Assembly: GCF_030818545.1 (NCBI RefSeq)
Contig: NZ_JAUTAH010000001.1
Coordinates: 1,679,001-1,743,000 of the forward strand
DNA: 64,000 nucleotides
From: Brevundimonas sp. SORGH_AS_0993
GTDB lineage: Bacteria; Pseudomonadota; Alphaproteobacteria; Caulobacterales; Caulobacteraceae
Direction of reading: 5' to 3'
Below, piece by piece: positions 50,543-60,222 of this stretch. The first letter of the stretch is position 1; every line of letters begins with the position of its first letter. Made by a program: the position numbers and the translations under genes. The notes beneath the pieces are model-generated. The model was not told where the DNA came from and searched no databases. It saw only the letters and a list, made by a program, of their open reading frames with translations.

Positions 50543-50967
50543 TGCTCCGCGTTGCGGGCGCCGTGATCCTTGGTCTGGCGGCGGTCGACCCGGCAGCGGC
50601 GCAGGAGAGCCCGCTCCTGGGTCGGTGGCGCACCGCCGTCCAAGGCGGCGTGGTCGAAATCCACAGGTGCGGCGCGGCGCTTTGCGGTCGCGTCGTCGAT
50701 GCGGCGCGCCTGCGGCGCAATCCGGATCAGACGGATGTCCGCAATCCCGATCCGGCCCTGCGATCCCGTCCCCTGCGCGGCTTGCGGGTTCTGGACGATT
50801 TTACGGGCGGTCCCACGACTTGGAGCGGCGGCTCGCTCTATGATCCGGCCAGCGGACAGCGCGCCGGTCGGGGCAGTCTGACGTTGGTCGAGGGCGGACG
50901 GCTTTCGGTGCGCGGCTGCATCGCGCCCCTCATGTGCCGCACCCAGACCTGGACCCGATCGCCTTAG
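50542..50967 (+). CDS. DUF2147 exported protein
   Basis: A 141-residue protein with a signal peptide (cleavage near DPAAAQE) and a DUF2147 domain: LLGRWRTAVQGGVVEIHRC and LYDPASGQRAGRGSLTL with the closing RGCIAPLMCRTQTW. DUF2147 proteins are small calycin-like beta-barrels of unknown role. The ATG shares one base with the Coq4-like TAA (TAATG), so the two are co-translated. Confidence 0.88.
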   Translation: MLRVAGAVILGLAAVDPAAAQESPLLGRWRTAVQGGVVEIHRCGAALCGRVVDAARLRRNPDQTDVRNPDPALRSRPLRGLRVLDDFTGGPTTWSGGSLYDPASGQRAGRGSLTLVEGGRLSVRGCIAPLMCRTQTWTRSP

Positions 50968-51115
50968 GGCGACAGGTCACGCTATGGCCCGACCGGCGGC
51001 GTGGTCGGTGAAGATGCAGCCCCTCAGAAAGCTGCCGTCATAGGCATCGCCCGAATTCGCCACTCGGTCCGCCTTCACGCTGCTCCGTTCTCAGGCGGCG
51101 ATCAACCAACATCGC

Positions 51116-51133
51116 TGTCAATAGGTATTGACA
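51116..51133. promoter_or_regulatory. Perfect 8+2+8 palindrome upstream of TonB receptor
   Basis: TGTCAATA-GG-TATTGACA is a perfect inverted repeat in the 291-bp gap before the receptor gene, 126 bp upstream of its ATG. It contains TTGACA, so a bound regulator could block a promoter -35 element. No regulator gene is adjacent; the TetR 1.4 kb away is the nearest. The rest of the gap shows nothing else clear. Confidence 0.6.
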
Positions 51134-51258
51134 TGTCGGTGAGTAGTGCGAAGTTGGCGACAACCGCCGGCGGCCCCGCCTCGCCGAGCGGACACATCAG
51201 GCGGGAGGAAACGCACATCGCGCGCCGTCGGCATGGCGTCGCGCTTCGGGAGGATTTC

Positions 51259-54244
51259 ATGGCTCCAGCGGCCTGTATTCGCGCGCGCCTCGCGCTCTCC
51301 GTGTCGGCGACAGCCCTCTTGATGACCTGGGCGCCTGCGGCGCTGGCGCAGACATCGACGCCTCGGACCGACCCCGCCCCCGCCCCCGCTGTCGTGGACG
51401 ACATCATCGTCACCGCCCAGAAGCGCGAGCAGTCCGTGCAGGACGTGCCCATCGCCGTCACCGCCCTGTCGTCCGAAGCCCTGCAGTCGCGTCAGATCGA
51501 AGGCGGTTCGGAACTGCTGCGCGCGGTGCCGAACGTCACCTTCTCCAAGGCCAACTTCAGCATGTACAACTTCTCGATCCGCGGGATCGGGACCAAGGCC
51601 GTTTCGGCCTCCAGCGACCCGGCGGTCGCCGTCAGTTTCAACAACACGCCCCTGATTCGGAACCGGCTGTTCGAGCAGGAGTATCTGGACGTCGATCGGG
51701 TCGAGGTGCTGCGCGGGCCGCAGGGCACCCTCTACGGCCGCAACGCCACCGGCGGGGTGGTGAACATGTTCCCCCAACTGCCGCGCTTCGCGTCCGAGGG
51801 ATTCGTGACCGGCGAACTCGGCAACTACGAGAGCAAACGCGCGCAGGCCATGGTCAACATCCCGCTTGGGGAGACCTTCGCCGTCCGGGGCGCCTTCGCC
51901 CTGACCAAGCGCGACGGTTTCGACTACAACAGCTTCAACGACACCCATGTAAACGACCGCGACCTGTTCACCACCCGTTTGTCGGCGCGCTGGGAGCCCA
52001 CGGAGGCGGTTCCGCGCCAATGCGATCTGGGAACATTTCGAAGAGGACGACAACCGCTCGCGCACCGGCAAGCAGCTCTGCACCACCGATCCGGGCCCGA
52101 CCCAGGTTGGGTCGGCGACCATCACGACGCCCTACACCCAGGATCAGCTGAGCCAGGGCTGCCTGCCCGGCTCTCTGTATAGCGACGCAGCCTATGGCGC
52201 GCCGAATGGCGGATCGTTCGGACCCGTTCGACTGCTGGGGACAGCCCCCAGCATCGGCCTCGACCTCAACTTCCAGCCGGTCAACTTGATCCCCCTCGGC
52301 TTCGACCCTTACGAGGGCGTCGTCCAGTCCCGGAATCTCAGGGAGATCGCCACCAATTACGACCCGGTGTTCCGCGCCAAGAACGACGTGGCTCAGGTGA
52401 ATCTCGAATTCGATCTCACCGACACCCTCACTCTGTACTCCCAGACCGCCTATGCGAAGGACGACTATTATGCGTCGCAAGACTACGCGCGATACGTGTC
52501 CAACCCGACCTTCGTCGACAGCAACAATGTCTATGATTTCTTCGGGGATCTGACCCCATCAACGGCGACGCCGGGCGGGATCTACACGGACCCTCAGCTA
52601 GGACCATCGGATCGCATTCTGTCGGCGGATATCAGCCGTTCCGACAGTCGCCAGTGGTATCAGGAGTTCCGGCTGCAATCGGACAGGGACGGCGGCTTCA
52701 ACTTCAGCCTTGGGGCCAACTACCTGAATTTCAAATCTCAGGATGACTACTTCGTCTTCAACAACACCTTTTCGCTCATCGCCGAATATTTCTACAACTT
52801 CGACTTCCTGCCCAACGGCGGTTACGGCACGCGGCCGTGCGACAGTACGCAGCCCTTCGAGTGCGTCTATGTCGATCCCAACCCGCTCAGCGAGATCAAC
52901 GAGGAGGGGCATAACTATTTCCGCAGCAAGAACGTCGTTCACACGCGGTCCTGGGCCGTCTTCGGGGAGGGATATTGGGATCTAAGTCCCGAGCTGCGCC
53001 TGACCACCGGCCTGCGCTATACCGAGGATCGCAAGGATACGACGCCCTACCCCAGCCAGTTGCTTCTCGGCGCCAACCTTAACGGAGATCCTGGCCTCGC
53101 CACCGGCGGTTATGTGCGAGAGGGCTACTATGCGTTGCCGGACATCGAACAGAAGTGGGAGGCGCTGACGGGCCGCGTCGTTCTGGACTGGACGCCCGAT
53201 CTGTCGTTCACGAACGACACCCTGATCTATGCGTCGCTGTCGCGCGGCTACAAGGGCGGCGGCACCAACCCGCCGCGCCTGGACCTGAACCCAACGGTCG
53301 TCCAGTATCAGCCGCTCGCCAGCACCTTCGAGCCCGAATACGTCAACGCTTTCGAGATCGGGACCAAGAACACCCTGCTGGACGGGAGGCTTCGGTTGAA
53401 CGCAACCGCCTTCTACTACGACTACAAGGACTATCAGGTCTCTCAGATCGTCGACCGCATCTCGCTGAACGAGAACTTCGACGCCAAGATTTGGGGGCTT
53501 GAGTTCGAGACCGTCTACCAGCCCACGCCCAACTTCCAGATCGACGCCAACTTCGGATATCTGAAGACCCGCGTCGCCGACGGCGAGGGGTCAATCGACG
53601 TGATGAACCGGACCCAGGGCAATGAGGACTGGATCACGCTGCGTCCCTGGATCCAGGTGCCGTCCAACTGCATCGCGCCAAGGGATCTGGCTGAACGTAT
53701 ATTGAACAGCTCTTTCGGCCCGCAGACCGCCGTCTTCTCCCTCAGCGCCCTGTGTGCGGGATCGTCCCGGTTCGGCACCTTCAACCCCGCCCTCGCGTCG
53801 AGCCTGCCCTTCTGGCAGTTCTACGGCTTCACCTATGACCCCCTGACCCAGGCGCCGAACGGCGGACGCGGCTTCGAGGCGGACCTGGGCGGCAACGAAC
53901 TGCCCAATTCGCCCAACTGGACCGCCAATATCGGGGCTCAGTACACCTGGTTCCTGGGTGACTGGGACCTGACCGTGCGTGGCGACTACTACCGCCAGGC
54001 CGAGAGCTATTTCCGAATTTACAACACCGAGTACGACCACCTGCGCGGATGGGACAATCTCAACCTTTCCGTCTCCCTGAAGGACGCCCAGCGGGGCCTG
54101 ACGCTTCAGGCCTACGTCAAGAACGTCTTCGACGATGCGCCCATCGTCGACGCCTTCACCAATTCGGACGACACGGGCCTGACCACCAATGTCTTCACCC
54201 TGGATCCACGGCTGATCGCCGTGCGTTTGACGAAGAGCTTCTGA
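51259..54244 (+). pseudogene. TonB-dependent receptor broken by a one-base frameshift
   Basis: A receptor of about 994 residues split over two frames. The first part (from ATG 51259, GGGAGG upstream) has a signal peptide, the TonB-box-like VVDDIIVTAQKREQSVQDVP and the plug (VDRVEVLRGPQGTLYGRNAT) and reads into the barrel. At about 52008-52009 an extra G in GAGGCGGTTCC shifts the frame; removing it gives continuous coding through KNVFDDAP and the terminal ALVTKSF-like strand (ends VRLTKSF). A sequencing error is possible. If real, the receptor is inactive. Barrel features resemble receptors for large or glycan-like ligands. Confidence 0.88.
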
Positions 54245-54456
54245 CGGCTCGGCTCCGCCGATGCGCGGCTGATTATCGCATCACCCCGGTCGCTCCCGCG
54301 GCCGGGGACAGAGCGCTAACACGTCATTAATGCATTGAAAAATAACAATTCTATTCTTGACTCCCTCATGCTGACGGCGCTGTAAATAGGCGTCCGAACA
54401 TTAGGACGGTCCAAATTTCACAAGGGCCATCAAGGCCCGCTCAAGGGAGGACTATC

Positions 54457-54936
54457 ATGATCAAGACGCTTTCCTTCGCCGCCGCAGCCCTCGCGACGGT
54501 CGCTTTGGCTTCGCCATCCTTCGCGCAATCCTTCTCGCCCAGCTCCGGCAGCGTGTCGGGATCGGGATCCGTCACCCTTTCCCAGACGACGACGGTGACG
54601 TGCAACGTCTCCGTCACCGCCAGCCCGCTGAGCGCGACCAGCGCGCCTATCCCGACCCGCAGCATTACCGCCGGCAGCATTCTGTGCGCCGCCGTGGCGC
54701 CCAGCGGGGCCTGGAGCGCCGCGGTCGTGCCGGGTTCGACCACCTCGATCGCCCTGACGATCGGCGCGAACACCGTCGCCAACGATCCTTGCTACGGCAC
54801 GGTCGTGGTCGCCTGGAACAATGCGACCAGCACCGCGACCTTCAGCAACAATGTGTTGCCCCCCGTCAATGCGGGCGGGCGAAGCTGCACGATCCGCAGC
54901 GGCTCCATCCGCATCCCCGGCCTGCAAATTCTCTAA
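54457..54936 (+). CDS. Small secreted protein, PraB (alkane-oxidation activator)-like
   Basis: A 159-residue exported protein: a signal peptide ends at ASPSFAQ (about 24), then a Ser/Thr/Gly-rich beta protein with four cysteines (VTCNVSV, SILCAAV, NDPCYGT, GRSCTIR). Size and pattern resemble the PraB family of secreted or biofilm-associated proteins, but I am only moderately sure. GGGAGGA precedes the ATG. The 212-bp gap upstream is AT-rich with a possible TTGACT-N18-TGTAAA promoter (54359-54388). A strong terminator follows. Confidence 0.7.
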   Translation: MIKTLSFAAAALATVALASPSFAQSFSPSSGSVSGSGSVTLSQTTTVTCNVSVTASPLSATSAPIPTRSITAGSILCAAVAPSGAWSAAVVPGSTTSIALTIGANTVANDPCYGTVVVAWNNATSTATFSNNVLPPVNAGGRSCTIRSGSIRIPGLQIL

Positions 54937-54972
54937 GCCGGGCGGGCCTGGCTCCTCAACCTGAAAAGCCTC

Positions 54973-55001
54973 GCCGGGTGTCTGCGACGCCCGGCCTTTT
55001 T
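54973..55001 (+). terminator. Strong intrinsic terminator
   Basis: A ten-pair stem (GCCGGGTGTC with GACGCCCGGC, one T-G pair) around a TGC loop, followed by CTTTTT. It ends transcription of the PraB-like gene and separates it from the following TonB receptor. Confidence 0.9.
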
Positions 55002-55054
55002 CACGTCTCGCCCGCACATCGCGCCTGTGATCCGTTCGCAGGGACGAGGGATTC

Positions 55055-57160
55055 ATGCTGGCCCATCTGATCCTCATCGCCTTCCAGGCCGAACCTTCTC
55101 CCCTGCCGCCCCCCGTGCAACTGGAAGAGGTCGAGGTCGTCGGCCGGCGCGGCGCGGCCAAGGTCGCGCCGGAGCAGGAGCTGGTTCCGGAAGAGATCGA
55201 CAATCTCGGCGCCTATGACATCGGCGAAGTGATCGCCCGCCTGAGCGAACGCCTGGGCCTGCAGCAGCCGCCCGTGGTCATCGTCAATGGGCGTCAGGTC
55301 GTGGACGCCAGAAACTTCATGGGCTTCCCGCCAGACGCCCTGGTCCGCGTGGAAACCCTGCCGCCGCAGGCCGGCGCCCTCTATGGCGGCGATCCCTCGC
55401 GCCGCGTGGTCAACATCGTGCTGCAGGCCGCGTTCAAGAGCCGTGACGCGCAGGCGAAGATGGCCCGGCCTAACGCGGGCGGAACCTCGTCCGTCGTCGG
55501 CGATGCGCGTCAGTCGCACATCGAGGACAACAACACCTTCCAGCTGGGCGTCCAGGCCTCGCGCACGACCTCGCTGCGCGCGGACGAGCGCCCTGCGGAC
55601 GATCGAAGCCCGTCGGCAGGCGAGGCCGACACCTTGCGGCCAGAGATCAGGGTCGCCTCGGCCACGGTCTCCGCGACCGGCGCCGTCGGGGACTGGACGA
55701 CGTCGTTCACCGGCGCGGCCCGGAGACAGAGCGACGCCTTCACCACCACGACGGCGGGCCATGTCCTCGAAACCCGCCAGACCGTGGACAGCCTGACCGC
55801 CGCGGGCGGCGTCAGCGGTCGCGTGCTAGGCTGGTCCCTTCGCGCCGGCATGGACGGTCTGATCGCCCGGAGCCGGCAATCGGGGCTGACCAGGTTCGCC
55901 TCGCGCACCCAGGTTCTGTCGGCGACCGTGTCAGCGGATCGCCCCGTGATGGAGCTGCCGACCGGGCCGATCCTGGTCACGGCAGACGCCCGCTATACCG
56001 CGTCGCGATCCGAGACGCGAAACGCGACCAAAACGCCGACCCACACCGCCCAGACGCTCGATCTACGATCCAATGTGAACCTGCCCATCCTCTCCGGCTT
56101 TTCGGACCGAACCCGGCGTTGGGGCGACCTGTCCGTCAATCTGGGCGGCCGGTTGAACCGTCAGACCGATGCAGGCGCAAATGGCGGTCTGAACGCCGGC
56201 TTCGCCTGGACGCCGCTGAGCAGGCTGAGGCTATCGGCCCAGTGGTCGCAGGCGACCGATGCGCCGACGCGAGAGCAGAGGTTCGCCCCGCTTCAATACG
56301 GTCCGTCTCGGCCCGTCTATGACTTCCGATCCGGACAGGCCGTAGAGATCACGCCCCTGCTTGGCGGCAATCCGGACTTGGCGCCGCAGACGACGCAGAC
56401 CACGTCGCTGTCGGCGTCCGCCGCCCCCTTCGGTCGTTGGGGCGTTCAAGGCAATTTTGATCTCCAGACTGTACGCGCCTCGAACGCCATCGGCGCCCTG
56501 CCGACGCTGACTCCGGCCGTCGAAGCCGCCTTTCCGGACCGCATCGTCAGAGATGCGGAAGGTCGGCTGATCGGCGTCGATCAGCGCCCCATCAATCTGG
56601 CGCAGTCGAAGTCCGAAACCCTGTCCTCGGGTCTGTCGGCCAACATCCCGCTCGGGGCAGACGCGAACGGATCGACGCGGCCTGGGTCGATACAGGTGGG
56701 GATTTCCCATATCTGGCGACTGGGCGACAGCCTCGTCATTCGGGACGACCTCCCCAGGCTCGACCAGCTGGCGGGCGATGGAGGCGGCGTCCCTCGTCAC
56801 CAGCTGATCGTCAAACTGGACGGTCGTTACGCACGATGGGGCGTCAATGCGGTCGTGAACTGGAAAGGCCCCGCGCGCCTCCGTCGCGAGCTGGGCCGGG
56901 ACGGCCCGGAAGACATCCGATTGTCGGACCTTCTGACGGCGGGCGTCCGGATAAGCATGACGTTCGATGCGCCGGGCGCGACCCGCGAAGGTGAGCGTCG
57001 TCGCAATGACGGTTTCCATCTGGAGGTCGAGGTCGAGAACCTGTTCGACAACCGACCCGAAGCGCGCCTTGGGGACGGCCGTCCCGCCCCCGGCTACGCC
57101 CGAAACGCGCAGGATCCTTTGGGTCGCACCCTTCGCGTGAGCATCAGCCGTCGTTTCTAG
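55055..57160 (+). CDS. TonB-dependent receptor, short form
   Basis: A 701-residue receptor-like protein. A short hydrophobic N terminus leads into VQLEEVEVVGRRG (TonB-box-like) and a plug domain with VVIVNGRQVVDARNFMGFP and GGDPSRRVVNIVLQ, then a beta barrel ending in the C-terminal Phe (TLRVSISRRF). The plug lacks the usual VLRGP motif, and the signal sequence is weak, so it belongs to a divergent TonB-receptor/Oar-like branch. The ligand is unknown. It is separated from the upstream gene by a terminator. Confidence 0.85.
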   Translation: MLAHLILIAFQAEPSPLPPPVQLEEVEVVGRRGAAKVAPEQELVPEEIDNLGAYDIGEVIARLSERLGLQQPPVVIVNGRQVVDARNFMGFPPDALVRVETLPPQAGALYGGDPSRRVVNIVLQAAFKSRDAQAKMARPNAGGTSSVVGDARQSHIEDNNTFQLGVQASRTTSLRADERPADDRSPSAGEADTLRPEIRVASATVSATGAVGDWTTSFTGAARRQSDAFTTTTAGHVLETRQTVDSLTAAGGVSGRVLGWSLRAGMDGLIARSRQSGLTRFASRTQVLSATVSADRPVMELPTGPILVTADARYTASRSETRNATKTPTHTAQTLDLRSNVNLPILSGFSDRTRRWGDLSVNLGGRLNRQTDAGANGGLNAGFAWTPLSRLRLSAQWSQATDAPTREQRFAPLQYGPSRPVYDFRSGQAVEITPLLGGNPDLAPQTTQTTSLSASAAPFGRWGVQGNFDLQTVRASNAIGALPTLTPAVEAAFPDRIVRDAEGRLIGVDQRPINLAQSKSETLSSGLSANIPLGADANGSTRPGSIQVGISHIWRLGDSLVIRDDLPRLDQLAGDGGGVPRHQLIVKLDGRYARWGVNAVVNWKGPARLRRELGRDGPEDIRLSDLLTAGVRISMTFDAPGATREGERRRNDGFHLEVEVENLFDNRPEARLGDGRPAPGYARNAQDPLGRTLRVSISRRF

Positions 57161-57285
57161 GACGAAGGCTCGGCTGCGCCGCCGCCCGGGCTGGATGGAG
57201 CCAACGCGGTTGGCGCACGTCGCGCAACACGCAAATATCGCTCTGCACCCGCATCAGAGCATTAACGGGAAAACAGCGGCAAACC

Positions 57286-57846
57286 CTAAGGTTCGAGCTC
57301 GATGTCCCAGTAGAGGTAGTCGAGCCAGCTCTGGTGGAGATAGTGGGGCGGGAAGCGCCGTCCGGCCTCCTGCAGCTGCCAGGCGTTGGGGCGGTAGGGG
57401 TGGCGGTGGATGGGCATCAGCGCCTGCTGAGGCGTTCGTCCGCCCTTCCTCAGATTACAGGGACCGCAGGCGGCGACGATGTTCTCCCAGGTGGTGCGGC
57501 CGCCGTGCGAGCGCGGAACGACGTGGTCGAAGGTCAGGTCCGTCGATTCGCCGCAGTACTGGCAGGCGAAGCCGTCGCGCAGGAAGACGTTGAAGCGGGT
57601 GAAGGCGGGGCTGCGGTCCTGATCGACATAGCTTTTCAGCGCGATCACGCTGGGCAGCTGCATCTCCATCGAGGGCGAGCGCACGACCTTGTCGTACAGG
57701 GACACCACGTCCACGCGGTCCTGATAGACCGCCTTGACCGCCTCCTCCCACGGCCACAACGACAGGGGATAGTAGGACAGGGGCCGGAAGTCGGCGTTCA
57801 GGACAAGGGCCGGATAGCCGGACGGCGGCCGGTGGAGGACCTGCAT
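57286..57846 (-). CDS. HNH endonuclease
   Basis: A 186-residue HNH nuclease. The metal motif reads CQYCGESTDLTFDHVVPRS followed by GGRTTWENIVAACGPCN, with two zinc-type CxxC pairs and the catalytic His. AAGGAGG precedes ATG 57846, which settles the start against the longer frame. This HNH group is widespread and chromosomal in alphaproteobacteria, so it is not by itself a sign of a mobile element. Its target is unknown. Confidence 0.9.
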   Translation of the reverse strand: MQVLHRPPSGYPALVLNADFRPLSYYPLSLWPWEEAVKAVYQDRVDVVSLYDKVVRSPSMEMQLPSVIALKSYVDQDRSPAFTRFNVFLRDGFACQYCGESTDLTFDHVVPRSHGGRTTWENIVAACGPCNLRKGGRTPQQALMPIHRHPYRPNAWQLQEAGRRFPPHYLHQSWLDYLYWDIELEP

Positions 57847-57977
57847 CAGGCCCTCCTTCTTGCGACGGAGGATGCCAAGGCGACAGGATTGAAGACGCAT
57901 CTCCTTCCCTAGTCCGATGGCGTCAGACTAACCCCGATTCGAAGACGCCGCCATGACGAACAGGCGACGGATCGCGC

Positions 57978-58628
57978 TCATTTGCATTCGGGAAAACCCG
58001 GCAGGCTCCAGCCCCAGCGCAGGGCGCCGGCCCGCACCAGAAACCCCGTCAGGGCCGCGACCGCCGCGGCGGGCCACACCGGCGTCTCGACCATCCTTAG
58101 CCCCATATAGAGGGTGGCCGCCGCGATGGCCGCCGAGACGTTGATCTCTCGTCGCAACAGGATGGAGGGCTGACCGGCCAGGATGTCGCGCACCACCCCG
58201 CCGAAACAGGCGGTCAGCGTGCCCATGACGATGCAGATCAGAGGAGCGGCCCCCGCCGCCTCGGCCTTGGCGGCGCCCATGACGCCATAGGCGGCCAGAC
58301 CCACCGCATCCAGCCACAAGAGGGCGCGGAACCGCCAGTCGCGCTGACCCGCCAGCCAGACGGCCACGGCGGCCAGAAGGCAGACGGCCACATAGCGCCA
58401 GTCCTGCACCCAGAAGACCGGCAGGCCCAGCAGCAGATCGCGCAGCGTGCCCCCGCCGACGCCGGTGATGGCCCCGAAGAAGGCGAAGGTGACGACGTCG
58501 TGCTTCTGGCGCGCGGCGGCCAGGGCGCCGGTGGCGGCGAAGACGCCCACCCCGGCGAAATCCAGCGCCGCCAGAACGGTGTCGGGATTGCGCAAGGGCT
58601 CGGTCAGGGTGGGATCGATCGGGGTCAC
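57978..58628 (-). CDS. UPF0126/TRIC-like membrane protein
   Basis: A 216-residue protein made of two repeats of three membrane segments. Glycine signatures VGVFAATGALAAARQ and FGAITGVGGGTLRDLLLG in the first half and YGVMGAAKA and FGGVVRDILAGQPSILL in the second are those of UPF0126, bacterial relatives of TRIC cation channels. The start is a GTG at 58628 overlapping the TGA of the glycosylase gene (GTGA). Confidence 0.9.
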   Translation of the reverse strand: MTPIDPTLTEPLRNPDTVLAALDFAGVGVFAATGALAAARQKHDVVTFAFFGAITGVGGGTLRDLLLGLPVFWVQDWRYVAVCLLAAVAVWLAGQRDWRFRALLWLDAVGLAAYGVMGAAKAEAAGAAPLICIVMGTLTACFGGVVRDILAGQPSILLRREINVSAAIAAATLYMGLRMVETPVWPAAAVAALTGFLVRAGALRWGWSLPGFPECK

Positions 58629-59281
58629 GGACAGGCGGCCTCCAGCGCGACCTCTCCGCGCCGAACGGCCCCATACCATCCCCAGAGCAGATGCGCCGCA
58701 ACCCCGCGATGGGGCCGCCAGATTTCGGCGCGGGCATAGGCCTGTTTCTCGTTGGGCCGCACTTCGGCCCGGTCGGCCCAGCGCATCGCCTCCTGCAGGG
58801 CCACGTCCCCTCCGGGAAAGACGTTCAGCCGCCCTTCGCAGAACATCAGATAGGTTTCGGCGGTCCATTTGCCGACCCCCTTGATGGCGGTCAGGGCGGC
58901 GACGGCCGCCTCGTCCGACAGGGTCTGCATATGCTCCAGGTCGATGCGCCCCTCGACCTGGGCCAGGGCGATCTCGCGGCCGTAACGCGCCTTCTGGCCG
59001 GACAGGCCGAAAGCGCGCAGGGTCTCGACGTCGTGGGCCAGAACCGCCTCGGGCGTCACGGCGCCCCCCAGGCCGGCCACGGTTCGCGCCCAGATGGAGG
59101 CGGCGGCGGCCACCGACACCTGCTGCTCCACGATCATGCGAAACAGCCCCTCGTAGCCGCCGGGCCGCAGCCGCCATTCGAACGGCGGCAGGGCGGCGTG
59201 GGCGCGCGCCAGGGCCGGATCGGCCTGGGCCAACGCTTCACGGGCGGCGGCGATGTCCTCAAGGGTCGGGGCGACGGGCAT
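58625..59281 (-). CDS. DNA-3-methyladenine glycosylase II, AlkA-like
   Basis: A 218-residue base-excision glycosylase for alkylated bases. The helix-hairpin-helix is IKGVGKWTAETYLMF (about 133-147) and the catalytic Asp lies in FPGGDVALQEA (about 158). It lacks the N-terminal beta domain of E. coli AlkA, as in the short bacterial form. It overlaps the UPF0126 gene by 4 bp and starts divergently from gluQRS. Confidence 0.92.
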   Translation of the reverse strand: MPVAPTLEDIAAAREALAQADPALARAHAALPPFEWRLRPGGYEGLFRMIVEQQVSVAAAASIWARTVAGLGGAVTPEAVLAHDVETLRAFGLSGQKARYGREIALAQVEGRIDLEHMQTLSDEAAVAALTAIKGVGKWTAETYLMFCEGRLNVFPGGDVALQEAMRWADRAEVRPNEKQAYARAEIWRPHRGVAAHLLWGWYGAVRRGEVALEAACP

Positions 59282-59361
59282 GGTTGAAGCTTATGACGAA
59301 GGCGCCGCCCTCCGAAAGAGCGGGGCGCCGCTCGGGGCCGGAAACGGCTAGGATCGGGGCG

Positions 59362-60222
59362 ATGTTCGCCACCCGTTTCGCCCCCTCCCCTACCGGCCGC
59401 CTGCACAAGGGACACGCCTTCTCGGCCCTGACGGCCTGGTCGGCGGCGAAGGCCGCGCGTGGGCGGTTCGTGCTGCGGATCGAGGACATCGACCCGACCC
59501 GCTGCCGGCCCGAATACGAGGCCGCCATCCTGGAGGACCTGGCCTGGCTGGGGCTGGATTGGGAAACGCCGGTGCGGCGCCAGTCCGATCATCTGGACGA
59601 TTACGCCGCCGCGATCGCGGACCTGAGGGGACGGGGCCTGCTCTACCGCTGTTTCCGCACTCGAAAGACCATTCTCGACAGCCTGGGCGACGCGCCGCAC
59701 GGGGCCATGGAGGCGGTGCGGCCCGGCCCGCACGATCCGGCGGAAGAGGCTGAACGGCTGCGCCAGGGCCAGCCCTTCGCCTGGCGGCTGTGGCTGGACC
59801 GAGCGCGCGAGGCGCTGGGAGAGGCCACCTGGACCGGGCTGAGCTTCATCGAGGAAGGTCAGGGACCGGAGGGCGAAACCGGCCGTATCGCGGTGCGGCC
59901 CGAGGTCGCCGGCGACGTGGTGCTGGCGCGCAAGGATGCGGGCGTCGCCTATCATCTGGCGGTGACGCACGACGACGCCCGGCAGGGGATCAACCACGTC
60001 ATCCGGGGCCAGGACCTGTTCGAGGCGACCCATGTGCAGCGGTTGATCCAGACGCTGCTGGGCTGGCCCGCCCCGACCTATCGCCATCATCGGCTGCTGG
60101 CGGGGCCTGACGGTCGGCGCTACGCCAAGCGGGACCGATCCGTGACCCTGGCCGAACTGCGCGCCGGCGGCCTTACGGCCCGGGCCCTGCGCGCCGAATT
60201 GGGCTTCAGCTCCGTCGGCTGA
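59362..60222 (+). CDS. gluQRS: Glutamyl-Q tRNA(Asp) synthetase
   Basis: GluQ-RS attaches glutamate to queuosine in tRNA(Asp). The 286-residue protein is a truncated glutamyl-tRNA synthetase catalytic domain with FAPSPTGRLHKGHAF (HIGH equivalent), RIEDIDPTR, and a KMSKS-like KRDRSVTL near the end; the anticodon domain is absent as expected. ATG 59362 has GGATCGGGGCG upstream. Queuosine-related queG is also in this window, although far away. Confidence 0.94.
   Translation: MFATRFAPSPTGRLHKGHAFSALTAWSAAKAARGRFVLRIEDIDPTRCRPEYEAAILEDLAWLGLDWETPVRRQSDHLDDYAAAIADLRGRGLLYRCFRTRKTILDSLGDAPHGAMEAVRPGPHDPAEEAERLRQGQPFAWRLWLDRAREALGEATWTGLSFIEEGQGPEGETGRIAVRPEVAGDVVLARKDAGVAYHLAVTHDDARQGINHVIRGQDLFEATHVQRLIQTLLGWPAPTYRHHRLLAGPDGRRYAKRDRSVTLAELRAGGLTARALRAELGFSSVG

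Noticed and set aside
51001..51258. N-terminal extension of the broken TonB receptor frame
   Set aside because: The extension would run through the palindrome and promoter gap; the signal peptide begins at 51259 behind GGGAGG.
52000..52020. Programmed frameshift in the TonB receptor
   Set aside because: No slippery heptamer or downstream structure, and this family is not known to use recoding; mutation or sequencing error is simpler.
57286..57846. HNH nuclease as a mobile intron or inteine-type element
   Set aside because: No surrounding intron, repeats or phage genes; this HNH group is an ordinary chromosomal gene in alphaproteobacteria.
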